A DNA stretch of 64,000 bases, taken from positions 1-64,000 of the forward strand of contig JANPCX010000002.1 in assembly GCA_031431125.1 (NCBI GenBank), written 5' to 3'. Origin of the DNA: JANPCX01 sp031431125 (GTDB lineage: Bacteria; Pseudomonadota; Gammaproteobacteria; Burkholderiales; Burkholderiaceae_C). Below the pieces are notes generated by a model, which made no database searches, was not told the origin of the DNA, and saw nothing but the letters and a program-made list of their open reading frames with translations. Shown piece by piece: positions 1-8,464 of this stretch. The position numbers and the translations under genes are program-made. Every line of letters begins with the position of its first letter. Within the stretch, counting starts at the first letter, position 1.

Positions 1-3
1 GCC

Positions 4-2019
4 ATGCAATTCAGCCTGGTCAGCCCGAAAGCCAACGCGCTGGCCCCCTTCACACTCGGTTTTGCATTCAGGGCCGGTGATATTGCCGCAGGGCAAACCG
101 TGGTCAGCACGGACGTGCCGCGCCTGCAGGTGTTGGCCAAAAACCGCTGGCCCGATGGATCGCTCAAGTTTGCTGTGATTTCGGGTTTGGCACCACTGAA
201 TGCGAGCGCCCCGCTGAGCGTGCGTTTGTCTTTAGCTGCCGCGACCAGCGGCGCCCCCGCACTGACTTTGGCAGGGCTCAAGGCCACAGGCGTCACCGCC
301 GAGGTGTCCGCCGGTGCGCTGGGCTTGGCGTCTTGGGCCAATGCCGATTGGGACTCGCCTTTGGCCACGTGGGTCAGTGGGGCCGAGATGTCCTCCTGGT
401 TGTTCCGCAAACCCATCGCTGGCGACACCCATTTGGTGGCCTGGCTCGAGGTGCGTTTGTACGCTGGCGGCGCGGTCGAAGTTTTGCCCTGGATCGAAAA
501 CGGCTACCTCTTGGTGCCGGGTGCGACCAACAAGTCGGCCAGCTACAGCTTCAAACTGGGCGGCACCACGCGGTTTGCTGCCGACATCAATTTGCCCAAT
601 CACTGCCGCACGCCTTTGCTTGCGGGTGCCAGCCTGTCTCATTGGTTGGGGACCGACCCCGTGGTCACACCCAAACACGACACCGGTTACCTGCAGTCCA
701 CCGACTTGGTGCCGTCCTACATGGCCACCGTGTCACCCGATGCCTCCCGCGTCAAAGCCTTGGCCGCGACATTCTCTCCCTTGCAGCAAGGCAATTTCCC
801 GGCTGGCATGGGAGCAGCCGGCTACCACCCATCGATTGGTCTGTTGCCCGAGTGGGACGTGCTTTACCTCACCAGCACCAGCCAGGCGGCCTACACGGGT
901 TTGATCTTCAACGCCTACAGCGCGGGCCGCTACGGCATCCACTGGCGCGACGAAAAAACCCAAGCCCCCGCCCTCTTTGCGGCCTACCCGGGCTACAACC
1001 TGGGCTCGGGCAGCGGCATCGGGGATTCGGGCGCGTCGTCCACAGGGCAGTATTTTTCTGCCTCAACCGGCACCGTGCCCGCCACATGGAAAACCAGCCA
1101 CCACCCTGCCGTGGGTTATTTGGCCTACCTCGTCACGGGTGCCTACTACCACTTGGAGACCTTGCAGTTCGCGGCCGTGACCAACCACTTTTTGGTTCCC
1201 CAGCATGTGCGCCAAGGCGCCACTGGATTGCAGTTGACCGAAGAACTCAGCACGCGTGGCGCGGCTTGGGCCTTGCGCACCTTGACCTTGGCCGCCAGCG
1301 CCACCCCGGACGCCGACACAACACAGAAGAGTCAGTACGTCAACACCCTGGCCAACAACATGGCCTGGTACCACACACGGTATGTGGCCCAGGCCAACAA
1401 CCCCCAAGGCTACACACGCGAGCTCGAAGTCAACAGCCCGCCCGACAACGACGCCTACACACCGCGTGTGGACCCCTACAGCCAATCCGCCTTCATGCAC
1501 AACTTCTTTGCCGGCGCGCTGGGTTGGTGCAAAGCCTTGAGAATTCCATTTGACGCATCAAGCAACAGCAAGTTTGAAGCCTTCTACGCCTGGAAAGCGC
1601 GCGCCGTAATTGGCCTTTTTGGGGGCACGGGTCCCAACGAATACCTCTACCGGGATGCCGGTTTGGTGGTCATTCAAGTGGCGCCGCGAGACAACTCCAA
1701 CTGGGTCAACGGCAGCGGTCCTTGGTACGACAACTTCGGACAGATGTGGGACGCCACCCACAACGGCAGCCTGGCAGGGTATGGCCAGCCCACACGGACC
1801 AAGGCGCTCGACGACGGCAGTTTGCGCGGTGGATTTTTCCCCGACGGCACCAGCTACTGGGGCAATGTGCAGCCCGCCATTGCCTATGCGGTGCAACACC
1901 GACTGCCCGGTGCGCTGGAGGGCTATCAGCGCATGACGGCAGCCAACAACTGGTCGCAGCTGACCGGTAGTTTCAACAACAACCCCGTTTGGAGTGTGCG
2001 CCCGAGCAACCTGCCCTGA
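4..2019 (+). CDS. Large hypothetical protein, possible RIFT-barrel/YetA-like N-terminus
   Basis: An open frame of 671 residues begins with ATG three bases into the window, so the true start may lie upstream and no ribosome binding site can be judged. No signal peptide or catalytic motif is evident. The N-terminal part (about residues 15-65), including VPRLQVLAKNRWPDGSLKFA, is reminiscent of the N-terminal RIFT-barrel region of PcRGLX/YetA-like proteins, but that is a weak impression. The middle and C-terminal parts are rich in Trp, Tyr, Gly and Asn, with many short aromatic patches, as in carbohydrate-active or extracellular proteins. Codon use matches the neighbours. The following EEP-fold gene lies 42 bp downstream on the same strand. 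Function unknown. Confidence 0.6.
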   Translation: MQFSLVSPKANALAPFTLGFAFRAGDIAAGQTVVSTDVPRLQVLAKNRWPDGSLKFAVISGLAPLNASAPLSVRLSLAAATSGAPALTLAGLKATGVTAEVSAGALGLASWANADWDSPLATWVSGAEMSSWLFRKPIAGDTHLVAWLEVRLYAGGAVEVLPWIENGYLLVPGATNKSASYSFKLGGTTRFAADINLPNHCRTPLLAGASLSHWLGTDPVVTPKHDTGYLQSTDLVPSYMATVSPDASRVKALAATFSPLQQGNFPAGMGAAGYHPSIGLLPEWDVLYLTSTSQAAYTGLIFNAYSAGRYGIHWRDEKTQAPALFAAYPGYNLGSGSGIGDSGASSTGQYFSASTGTVPATWKTSHHPAVGYLAYLVTGAYYHLETLQFAAVTNHFLVPQHVRQGATGLQLTEELSTRGAAWALRTLTLAASATPDADTTQKSQYVNTLANNMAWYHTRYVAQANNPQGYTRELEVNSPPDNDAYTPRVDPYSQSAFMHNFFAGALGWCKALRIPFDASSNSKFEAFYAWKARAVIGLFGGTGPNEYLYRDAGLVVIQVAPRDNSNWVNGSGPWYDNFGQMWDATHNGSLAGYGQPTRTKALDDGSLRGGFFPDGTSYWGNVQPAIAYAVQHRLPGALEGYQRMTAANNWSQLTGSFNNNPVWSVRPSNLP

Positions 2020-2061
2020 CTGAGATTCGAGCGGTCATCCGGGGTTGGGTAAAGTCGCTGC

Positions 2062-3108
2062 ATGAGCCCAACCCCAACCCCAGAATCCAACACCGCCGCG
2101 AGGTACGCCACACTCACAGTGGCCACTTGCAATGTCCTGAACCTGGCGCTGCCCAACCGCAGCTTTTATCCCGGTCAGGATCCCTACAGCGCCAACGAAT
2201 TTGAGCGCAAGGTGAATTGGTTGGGTGAGCGCTTCAAAGTGCTCAATGCCGACGTGCTGGCGGTGCAAGAGGTATGGGACGACGCTGCCCTGCGTACGGC
2301 CGTGGCGCGCAGTGGTTTGCGCTACGACACGGTGCTGGTGCCGGGTGCGGAAAACGGCACACCCTATGCGGGTGTTCAAGCCGGGGCTCAGGGCACGCCC
2401 CGGGTCGGTTTTATCACCCGCTTGAAGCTGCTCAGTGCGCAGTCCCTGCCTGACTTCCCGCCGCAGGCCGTGGTGCAGGTGCCGGGTTTAGGCGCGCACA
2501 CCCGTTTTGAGCGCCCGCCGCTGCATGCCGTGCTGCATATGGATCACGGCCAAGAACTCCATGTGGTGACCGCCCACCTCAAGTCCAAGCGACCCAAGTT
2601 TTTGCAAGATCCGCAAGGCAAACCGCTGGAAGATACCGACGACCCTACCGTACAAGCTGTGGCCAGCTTGCGCTCTCACATCATGCGTGCCGCTGAAGCG
2701 CTGGCTCTACGTTTGAAAGTGGTGGAGTTGCTGCACCGAACCCGCTTGCCACTGGTGCTGATGGGCGACTTGAACGACAGCCCCCACAGCGTCACCACCC
2801 AACTCATTGCGGCCACCAGCCAAGTCGCTTTCGACAAAGGCGCACGCGACCATGCCCTCTTCAGTGCATGGGATGTGCAGGGTGATGCTGCGCTGCGCCG
2901 CGACGTGGCTTACTCCCACATCCATCAGGGCTATCCGGAGGTGCTGGACCAGGTGCTGGTGAGCGAGGAGTTCGTGGCCAGCAGCCGCGTGGCGCTGGGT
3001 GATGTGCGCCGGGTGGAAGTTTTCAACGACCACCTGCACGAGGGCCGCGACCGTTGCCGCAGCGACCACGGGTTTGTGCGGGCGCTGCTGCGGCTCAAGT
3101 TGCTTTGA
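2062..3108 (+). CDS. Endonuclease/exonuclease/phosphatase family protein
   Basis: The 348-residue protein has the metal-dependent endonuclease/exonuclease/phosphatase (EEP) fold. Visible signatures are TVATCNVLNL near the N-terminus (metal-binding Asn), AVQEVWDD (metal-binding Glu), MGDLNDSPHS (Asp and Asn of the active site) and the C-terminal SDHGFV (catalytic Asp-His). These residues are those used by DNase I-like phosphodiesterases to cleave nucleic acids, inositol phosphates or sphingomyelin, so the substrate cannot be named. No signal peptide is visible, which suggests a cytoplasmic enzyme. The gene follows the large hypothetical gene on the same strand. Confidence 0.85.
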   Translation: MSPTPTPESNTAARYATLTVATCNVLNLALPNRSFYPGQDPYSANEFERKVNWLGERFKVLNADVLAVQEVWDDAALRTAVARSGLRYDTVLVPGAENGTPYAGVQAGAQGTPRVGFITRLKLLSAQSLPDFPPQAVVQVPGLGAHTRFERPPLHAVLHMDHGQELHVVTAHLKSKRPKFLQDPQGKPLEDTDDPTVQAVASLRSHIMRAAEALALRLKVVELLHRTRLPLVLMGDLNDSPHSVTTQLIAATSQVAFDKGARDHALFSAWDVQGDAALRRDVAYSHIHQGYPEVLDQVLVSEEFVASSRVALGDVRRVEVFNDHLHEGRDRCRSDHGFVRALLRLKLL

Positions 3109-3173
3109 TGTCGCTGGTCAAGCGCTGTCAACAAGCGTAAGGTAGGGGCACAGAGAGTCAACTGGAGAACGCC

Positions 3174-3632
3174 ATGTTCAAGGTCTTGATTCCGACCGAT
3201 GGGTCAGCCCATGCACTGCTCGCCGCGCAGCATGCCTTGTTGTTGGTCAGCAAGGGGCTGCACGCCCGTTTTGTGGTGGCCAATGTGCAGGACCCGGCCA
3301 CGCTGTATGAGATGGTGGTGGCCCACGACCCCGAGGTGCTCGAGAAAATTCGGGAAGCCGCTGGTTTGGATCTGATGAGCCAAGTGGTGGCCTTGCTTCG
3401 CGACGGGGGGCAAGAAGTCGAAACCGAAGTCGCCACTGGCGACCCGGCGCGACTCTTGGTGGAGATTCTCGAAGCGCATGGCTGCCAAGCCGTCATCATG
3501 GCTGCGTCCGGGGCGGGCGACACTGCCTTAGGCGCGGTCCTGATCGGGGCTGTTGCCCGTGACATGCTCGAACTGTCTCCGGTGCCTGTCACCTTGGTGA
3601 AACCGCCGTCGGTGGACGACAGCGACGATTGA
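3174..3632 (+). CDS. Universal stress protein (UspA family)
   Basis: At 152 residues this is the usual length of a single-domain Usp protein. It begins with the typical first strand (FKVLIPTDGSAHA, with the Asp that contacts nucleotide) and contains the alternating helix/strand pattern ending in a VPVTLVKPP strand. The C-terminal glycine loop of ATP-binding Usp proteins (G-x2-G-x9-G-S/T) is only partly present (MAASGAGDTALGAVLIGAVA), so ATP binding is uncertain. Members are cytoplasmic proteins linked to survival under starvation and other stress. The start is the ATG after GGAGAACGCC, a good ribosome binding site. Confidence 0.88.
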   Translation: MFKVLIPTDGSAHALLAAQHALLLVSKGLHARFVVANVQDPATLYEMVVAHDPEVLEKIREAAGLDLMSQVVALLRDGGQEVETEVATGDPARLLVEILEAHGCQAVIMAASGAGDTALGAVLIGAVARDMLELSPVPVTLVKPPSVDDSDD

Positions 3633-3668
3633 TGACGTCCAGCATCATGGCTGCTTGAAGGATCCGAT

Positions 3669-4049
3669 ATGCCATTCGTCACCATCACCGTCTGCAAGCC
3701 CAAAACCAGCGCGTTCAAAACCAAGGTACTGGACGCCGTTCATGCCAGTTTGCTGTCCAGTGGGGTGCCGCCAACCGATAGATTCCAACGCGTATTGGAG
3801 TTGGACGCAGACGATTTCCGTTTTGACCCCCGTTACCCCGACCTACAAAACGACCGCGATCAAGAATTCGTATTGATTGAGATATTGTGGGCGGTCGGCC
3901 GCAGCGTCAAAGTCAAAAAGAAACTGCTGGAAGAGTTGATGGGGCGACTCAACCAAGCAGGCTTGAACCCGGAAAACGTGATGGTGTGTTTCAAAGACAC
4001 GCCGTTTGAAAACTGGTCGTTTGGTGGTGGGCGGTTGATTCACACCTGA
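3669..4049 (+). CDS. Tautomerase superfamily protein
   Basis: The 126-residue protein starts MPFVTITV, so removal of Met would expose Pro1, the catalytic base of the 4-oxalocrotonate tautomerase superfamily. The length and the C-terminal part (NPENVMVCFKDTPFENWSFG) fit the longer tautomerase subfamily with a duplicated beta-alpha-beta unit rather than the 60-residue 4-OT type. The AAGGATCC stretch upstream gives a usable ribosome binding site. The substrate is unknown. The gene is 36 bp downstream of the universal stress protein on the same strand. Confidence 0.75.
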   Translation: MPFVTITVCKPKTSAFKTKVLDAVHASLLSSGVPPTDRFQRVLELDADDFRFDPRYPDLQNDRDQEFVLIEILWAVGRSVKVKKKLLEELMGRLNQAGLNPENVMVCFKDTPFENWSFGGGRLIHT

Positions 4050-4101
4050 CAGATGTGAATCCCGGTGAATGTCGGGGCGCCCCGAGATTCACCCGTTTCG
4101 C

Positions 4102-4931
4102 TCAAAAGCGCCAGCCCACACCCACGCCAAACAGAACGGGTCAATTTTGAATTCACCGACTTTGACTCCGGCAGACTTCACATCAGTGCGGATCTGCACT
4201 TTTTTGATGTCGACATTCAGATCGGTGTTCTTGGCGATTCCATAGCCGAATCCGGCTTGCACGGCAAAACCGAAGCTGTTTTTCTCCAAACTGGGTTGCA
4301 AGGCGGTTTGCACAGCAGGCTCGAACTTCACACTGGAGATCAAGGTGTAGTTCTGCCTGGCGCCCACGTAAGGCTTGAACGCGCCCATGCCATTGAAGTG
4401 CTACTGCGCCGCCAAGGTGGGCGGCAGGTGTTTGAAGCTGCCGATGTTGACGCCATCGGAGCGCACCCCGTGTTTTTGCGGCTAGCCCGCATATTTCACC
4501 AGGGACGCGCCCGAGTGGGCTGTGATGCGGTGCGCTGGCAAGGGTGTAGCAGGGCTTTCGGACAGCCTGCTGTCCGCCTGCGGAACGACCCGCGCCTGTA
4601 AGCGCGGGTGCGCCCTGCAAGGGTGACGACGCTGCTGGCTCGTGCCCGCGAGGCTGAGTCCGGACAAAAACAGTCCTTGAGGACTGTTTGTGCCTGACGA
4701 AGGCCAAAGCCTCTGGCTTTGGCGGAGCAACGCAGCCAGCGTGCCGCAGCACGGCTCAATCGGGTGTGTAGCGCTCGGCACAAATTGGATTTGGTGCTCG
4801 AAGCCAAGAAAGGGAGCATTCACGCAGTGTTGCGGGGCATAGAAGAGCGACCTGGTGAAATATGCGGGCTAGGTCAGCACCAACTCTGCCGCCAAGTTGG
4901 GCGTGAAGAAGTAGGAGATATCTACTTCTGA
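4102..4931 (-). pseudogene. ompW-family outer membrane protein remnant, split by an element
   Basis: On the minus strand, 4931 down to about 4875 encodes VDISYFFTPNLAAELVLT, a typical internal OmpW segment. About 390 bp of unrelated element follow, after which the frame resumes as PQKHGVRSDGVNIGSFKH and runs to an OmpW C-terminus. The remnant carries further lesions: a TAG stop at about 4400 where family members have Tyr (LAAQ-stop-HFN), and a one-base deletion near 4137 that shifts the last codons. Restoring that base gives PVLFGVGVGWRF followed by a stop at 4102, the expected beta-barrel terminus. The signal peptide and first strands are absent. OmpW proteins are eight-stranded outer membrane channels; this copy cannot be functional. 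Confidence 0.82.
4483..4874. mobile_element. Hairpin-rich MITE-like element inserted in ompW remnant
   Basis: The segment is bounded by a perfect 22-bp terminal inverted repeat, CTAGCCCGCATATTTCACCA followed by GG on the left and its complement at 4853-4874. The terminal CTAG could instead be a 4-bp target duplication. It separates two parts of an ompW remnant, which shows that it was inserted. Inside, 4503-4543 and 4723-4775 closely match, in inverted orientation, parts of the repeats at 13756-13988 and 46634-46867. Between these lie four consecutive stem-loops (4560-4575, 4588-4609, 4670-4687, 4703-4723). No credible coding sequence is present, so it is a non-autonomous or decayed element. 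Confidence 0.75.
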
Positions 4932-4971
4932 CCACACCATGGCAGGCGGTATGCCGCCTGCCATGGTGTGG
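4932..4971 (-). terminator. Strong perfect hairpin downstream of glpQ-like gene
   Basis: The 40 bases form a perfect 18-bp stem (CCACACCATGGCAGGCGG and its complement) around a TATG loop, about 50 bp beyond the stop codon of the glycerophosphodiesterase gene. No T-run follows on the minus strand, so it is either a hairpin that stabilises the transcript end or an atypical terminator. It also marks the edge of the ompW remnant. Confidence 0.6.
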
Positions 4972-5020
4972 CGCAGTGTTTGAAGGCGCTCTCGCGCCAG
5001 GCCAACCTTGTCAGCGGGCG

Positions 5021-6229
5021 CTACTTGCGTGCCGCCCAATACGCATCACGCGCCGTGACGGCTGTATCGGGAAAATCGCTGAACAGGCCATTCACGCCCA
5101 ACTGGAAGAACTGCGCAAGCTCCTTGGCAGGGTCGTTGGCGTAGGTGAGGGCCAAGCGGCGTGGTTCGTTGCGAAACGTCCAGGTGTGCAACAACAGCCC
5201 GCGCTTTTTCACCTCGGTGGACAGGGTGGTGTTGGGCACGGCGGTGAAGTCGGCGTCGTTCACGACACCGTCACCATTCATGTCGCGCGGTTTGCCCTGA
5301 GCATCGAGTGTGGCTTTCACGGTCACGATGTAACGTTTCCACGGGGCCACGCCGTCGGCATAGGTTTTGATTTCATCCAGGCCGGTGGGCGTGAGCAAGT
5401 CGCCGAAAGTCCCGGTGCGCCCCGCGCGTGTCCAGTCGTAAGGGCGGTCGTAAGGGGCGGCGAAGGTGATGGCACCGGTGGCCACGTTCACGTCGTCGGC
5501 GTCCACCAATTGAATCAAACGCACTTTGGTTTTGGTGCGCAGTGACTTCAAATTGGCTTGCTCAAACGACTGGATGAATACCGGTGCCTCGGCATTGTTC
5601 CAACCCACTTTGGTCAGCGCGGCCAAGAGGCGGTCTTCCAGCGCCAGGTTCAGGTCTTGGTGAAAGGTGGGGTGTTTGGTTTCGGGGTAGACGCCGATGG
5701 TGCGGCCTTTTTCGCGTCCCTTGGTTTGAGCCAAAGCGAGCACTTCGTCGAAGGTGGGAATTTGGAACTGGCCGTTGTAACGTTGATCGCGTTCAGCGAA
5801 TGATTGAACGGCGCGCAGAGTTTTGATTTCCGCCAAGGTGAAGTCGCTGGCGAAGAAATCGGTGGTGGGCACGCCGTCGACGTTTTTGGTCGATTTGCGG
5901 CTGGCGAATTCAGGTCGACTGGCTACATCGGTGGTGCCGCTCAGCATGGGCTCGTGGCGTGCAATGAGCACGCCGTCTTTGGTTGCGACCAAATCGGGCT
6001 CGATCAAGTCAGCGCCTTGGTCGATGGCCAAGGTGTAGGCCTCTATGGTGTGCTCAGGGCGGTATCCCGACGCACCGCGGTGGCCGGTGACCAAGGGTTG
6101 CGCGTCTGTCGAGCCCCAAGCGGCGGCACTGGCGGGGGCGTCGTCGCTGCCACCGCAAGCGACCAAGGCGGCGCAAACGGCGGCAATGAGTGCGATCGGT
6201 TTGGCAGCAAGCGTGAATCGTGGTGTCAT
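5021..6229 (-). CDS. glpQ: Glycerophosphodiester phosphodiesterase, periplasmic lipoprotein (GlpQ-like)
   Basis: This 402-residue enzyme should hydrolyse glycerophosphodiesters to glycerol-3-phosphate and an alcohol. The GDPD domain starts with TGHRGASGYRPEHT (first catalytic His and Arg), followed by LIEPDLVATKDGVLIARHEP (metal-binding Glu-x-Asp and second catalytic His). The N-terminus has a hydrophobic signal and the lipobox LVAC with Cys25, so it is probably a lipoprotein facing the periplasm. A DMNGDGVVNDADF stretch late in the protein looks like an EF-hand or dockerin-type calcium loop. The ATG has a strong GGAGG site. It lies alone between the ompW remnant and a LysR gene, with a strong hairpin after its stop. 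Confidence 0.9.
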   Translation of the reverse strand: MTPRFTLAAKPIALIAAVCAALVACGGSDDAPASAAAWGSTDAQPLVTGHRGASGYRPEHTIEAYTLAIDQGADLIEPDLVATKDGVLIARHEPMLSGTTDVASRPEFASRKSTKNVDGVPTTDFFASDFTLAEIKTLRAVQSFAERDQRYNGQFQIPTFDEVLALAQTKGREKGRTIGVYPETKHPTFHQDLNLALEDRLLAALTKVGWNNAEAPVFIQSFEQANLKSLRTKTKVRLIQLVDADDVNVATGAITFAAPYDRPYDWTRAGRTGTFGDLLTPTGLDEIKTYADGVAPWKRYIVTVKATLDAQGKPRDMNGDGVVNDADFTAVPNTTLSTEVKKRGLLLHTWTFRNEPRRLALTYANDPAKELAQFFQLGVNGLFSDFPDTAVTARDAYWAARK

Positions 6230-6353
6230 GCATTCCTCCGTTTTGTGGTTTCAATGGGCGAAAGCCCAGATGACCACTGAATGTGCACGCCGCAAATGGC
6301 AGCAGCATGACGGAGGTGTGACGTTGTGGTGACGTTTGTATCTTGGCTTGCGA

Positions 6354-7268
6354 TCAAGCAGTGACCACTTGCGACTTCAACCACTGTTTGAAAATAACCA
6401 GCGCTTCCAGGTGGGCTTTGTTTTCAGGGAAACAAAAAAAGTAACCGGCCTGCGCGGTCTCATGTTGGGCGGCGTTTTGGCCCGAACGCCATGCAGGGGA
6501 CACCACCTCACCGCGCGCCAATTCTTCTTCAATCAAACAGGTGGGAACCAAAGCCAAACCCATGCCAGCGGCCACCGCGCGGATGATGGCAACGTATTGG
6601 TCGAGTTGAATGCCACTGTGCGGGTTCACACCGGCCACCTGGTGCCGCTCGCACCAATTCACCCAGGCATTGGGCACGCTGACATGTTGCAAGAGGCGGT
6701 GGTGCACGATGTCGCCGGGGCGCTTTAAGGGGGCGTCACCCGTTTTGGATTTCGGTGCAATCAAAGTCATGTCGCGGCCAATCACATACTCTGACACGGC
6801 ACCGGGCCAAGTGCCTTCGCCGTAACGGATCGCGCAGTCGAGGTCGGGGCGGGTGAAGTCGTAGCCCTGCACATAGGGCACAAACTGCAGCAGCACTTTC
6901 GGGTGGGCCGCTTGAAACGCAGGCAAACGCGGAATGAGCCACTTGGCACCGAAGGTGGGTAACACCGACAGGTGCAGCACACCGCCGTCTGCCGGGGTGC
7001 TCATCAAGTCGAGTGTGGCGGCCTCAAGCTGCGCCAGCAGCGGCTGCACCGCCAGCAAGTAGCGCTGGCCGGGCGGTGTCAGCTGCAAGCGTTTCTTGAC
7101 TCTGGCGAACAGGGTGATTCCCAACCATTGCTCAAGTTCTTGCACCTGTTTGCTGACCGCACTTTGGGTGACGTGCAAGGCATCCGCCGCGGCGGAAATC
7201 GTTCCCAGCTGCGCGGTTGTGACAAAAGCACGCAGCAGTTGGGTAGGCGGGTGCAGGCGTTTGGTCAT
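6354..7268 (-). CDS. LysR-family transcriptional regulator (GcvA-like)
   Basis: The 304-residue protein has an N-terminal winged helix-turn-helix (about residues 8-67) with GTISAAADALHVTQSAVSKQ as its core, then a LysR substrate-binding domain. RLHPPTQLLRAFVTTAQLGT and the SVPNAWVNWC segment resemble the GcvA-type subgroup. It is transcribed divergently from the TctC-type receptor gene, with 119 bp between the start codons, the usual arrangement for a LysR protein controlling its neighbour. The inducer is unknown. Confidence 0.88.
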   Translation of the reverse strand: MTKRLHPPTQLLRAFVTTAQLGTISAAADALHVTQSAVSKQVQELEQWLGITLFARVKKRLQLTPPGQRYLLAVQPLLAQLEAATLDLMSTPADGGVLHLSVLPTFGAKWLIPRLPAFQAAHPKVLLQFVPYVQGYDFTRPDLDCAIRYGEGTWPGAVSEYVIGRDMTLIAPKSKTGDAPLKRPGDIVHHRLLQHVSVPNAWVNWCERHQVAGVNPHSGIQLDQYVAIIRAVAAGMGLALVPTCLIEEELARGEVVSPAWRSGQNAAQHETAQAGYFFCFPENKAHLEALVIFKQWLKSQVVTA

Positions 7269-7387
7269 GGGGATGGTTCATTCCAGGGCGGAATGTTCTC
7301 TTGCTGCATTTTCGCTTGTTGAGACTGAGCTGTGCAAGCAAGATGCGGCCATCGTTATCCCTGAAACCCAACCCAGAGAGCTTCAAC

Positions 7388-8359
7388 ATGCAACGTCGCC
7401 AACTCATCGCAGCAGCATCCGCCTTGGCCGCCACGGCTGTGGTGCCCAACGTGTCTTGGGCTCAAGCCAAGCCGATTCGTTTGGTCGTGCCCTTCCCGCC
7501 GGGCGGTGCCACAGACATCACTGCGCGTTTGGTGGGTGAGGCGCTGGCGAAAGAACTGGGTCAAGCGGTGATCGTCGAAAACAAAGCCGGTGCGGGTGGC
7601 TCCATCGGCATGGCCGAGGTGGCCCGTGCAGCCCCCGATGGTTTGACGCTGGGGGTGGCCACCTTGTCGACCCATGGTGTGAACCCTGCGGTGTACAAGA
7701 CCTTGGCTTATGACGCGGACAAAAGTTTCACGCCTGTGGCTGAATTGGTGAAAGCGCCCGGCGTGCTCATCGTCTCGGACAAACTGGGTGTGAAGGACTA
7801 TGCGTCTTTCCTCAAACTGCTGAACGACAACCCTGGCAAGTACACCTATGCCTCGCCAGGCAACGGCACCATTGGCCACATGTGGGGTGAGATTTTTAAG
7901 GCGTCCACCAAAACCTTCATGCTGCACATTCCCTACCGGGGCGCCGCACCGGCCATCACCGACTTGATTGCCGGACAAGTGAACGCTTATTTCGATCAAG
8001 TGGCCTCTGCTTTGCCCCACATCAAGTCTGGCCGCGTGCACGCGCTGGCGGTGTCCTGGCCTGAGAAGCTCGATGTGCTGCCCAACGTGCCCACCTTCAG
8101 CGATGTGGGCAACGACAGCAACAACCTGCCTTCTTGGTTCGGATTGGTGGCCCCGGCCGGCACGCCCGAAGACGTCATCAAACGTCTTCACGCAGGTGTG
8201 GTCGCTGCGCTCAAGGCGCCTGGCATGAAAGAAAAACTTGCCGCCCAGGGCCTTTACCCGTCGACGTTGAATTCGCCCCAGCAGTTCGGTGTGCAGATCC
8301 GCAAAGAGATCGACCGCATGCAGCGCACTTCGCGTTTCGCCAAGATTCAGCTCGACTGA
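7388..8359 (+). CDS. Tripartite tricarboxylate transporter substrate-binding protein (Bug/TctC family)
   Basis: This periplasmic receptor belongs to the Bug family, which is greatly expanded in Burkholderiales. The start at 7388 gives MQRRQLIAAASALAATAVV, a signal peptide with cleavage near SWA-QA; an upstream TTG would only add an unlikely extension. The mature protein starts KPIRLVVPFPPGGATDITAR, the hallmark Bug strand and loop, and contains ENKAGAGGSIG and YRGAAPAITDLIAGQV, which form the ligand pocket. It is about 323 residues, the normal size. No TctAB membrane components are adjacent, so it is an orphan receptor. The divergent LysR gene is the likely regulator. Confidence 0.93.
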   Translation: MQRRQLIAAASALAATAVVPNVSWAQAKPIRLVVPFPPGGATDITARLVGEALAKELGQAVIVENKAGAGGSIGMAEVARAAPDGLTLGVATLSTHGVNPAVYKTLAYDADKSFTPVAELVKAPGVLIVSDKLGVKDYASFLKLLNDNPGKYTYASPGNGTIGHMWGEIFKASTKTFMLHIPYRGAAPAITDLIAGQVNAYFDQVASALPHIKSGRVHALAVSWPEKLDVLPNVPTFSDVGNDSNNLPSWFGLVAPAGTPEDVIKRLHAGVVAALKAPGMKEKLAAQGLYPSTLNSPQQFGVQIRKEIDRMQRTSRFAKIQLD

Positions 8360-8464
8360 GTTGCTTCTCCCTGGCCTGCCGCCAGGTCACTACTGTTCCT
8401 CTTCCATGCGACAACCCGTGGCCACTTCGGCCCGGGTTGGGCCGCAGCTTTTTTTGGAGTGGTC

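Noticed and set aside
4720..4931. Short open frames within the ompW-splitting element
   Set aside because: They cross the terminal inverted repeat and the hairpins, and the sequence is explained by the element and the ompW remnant.
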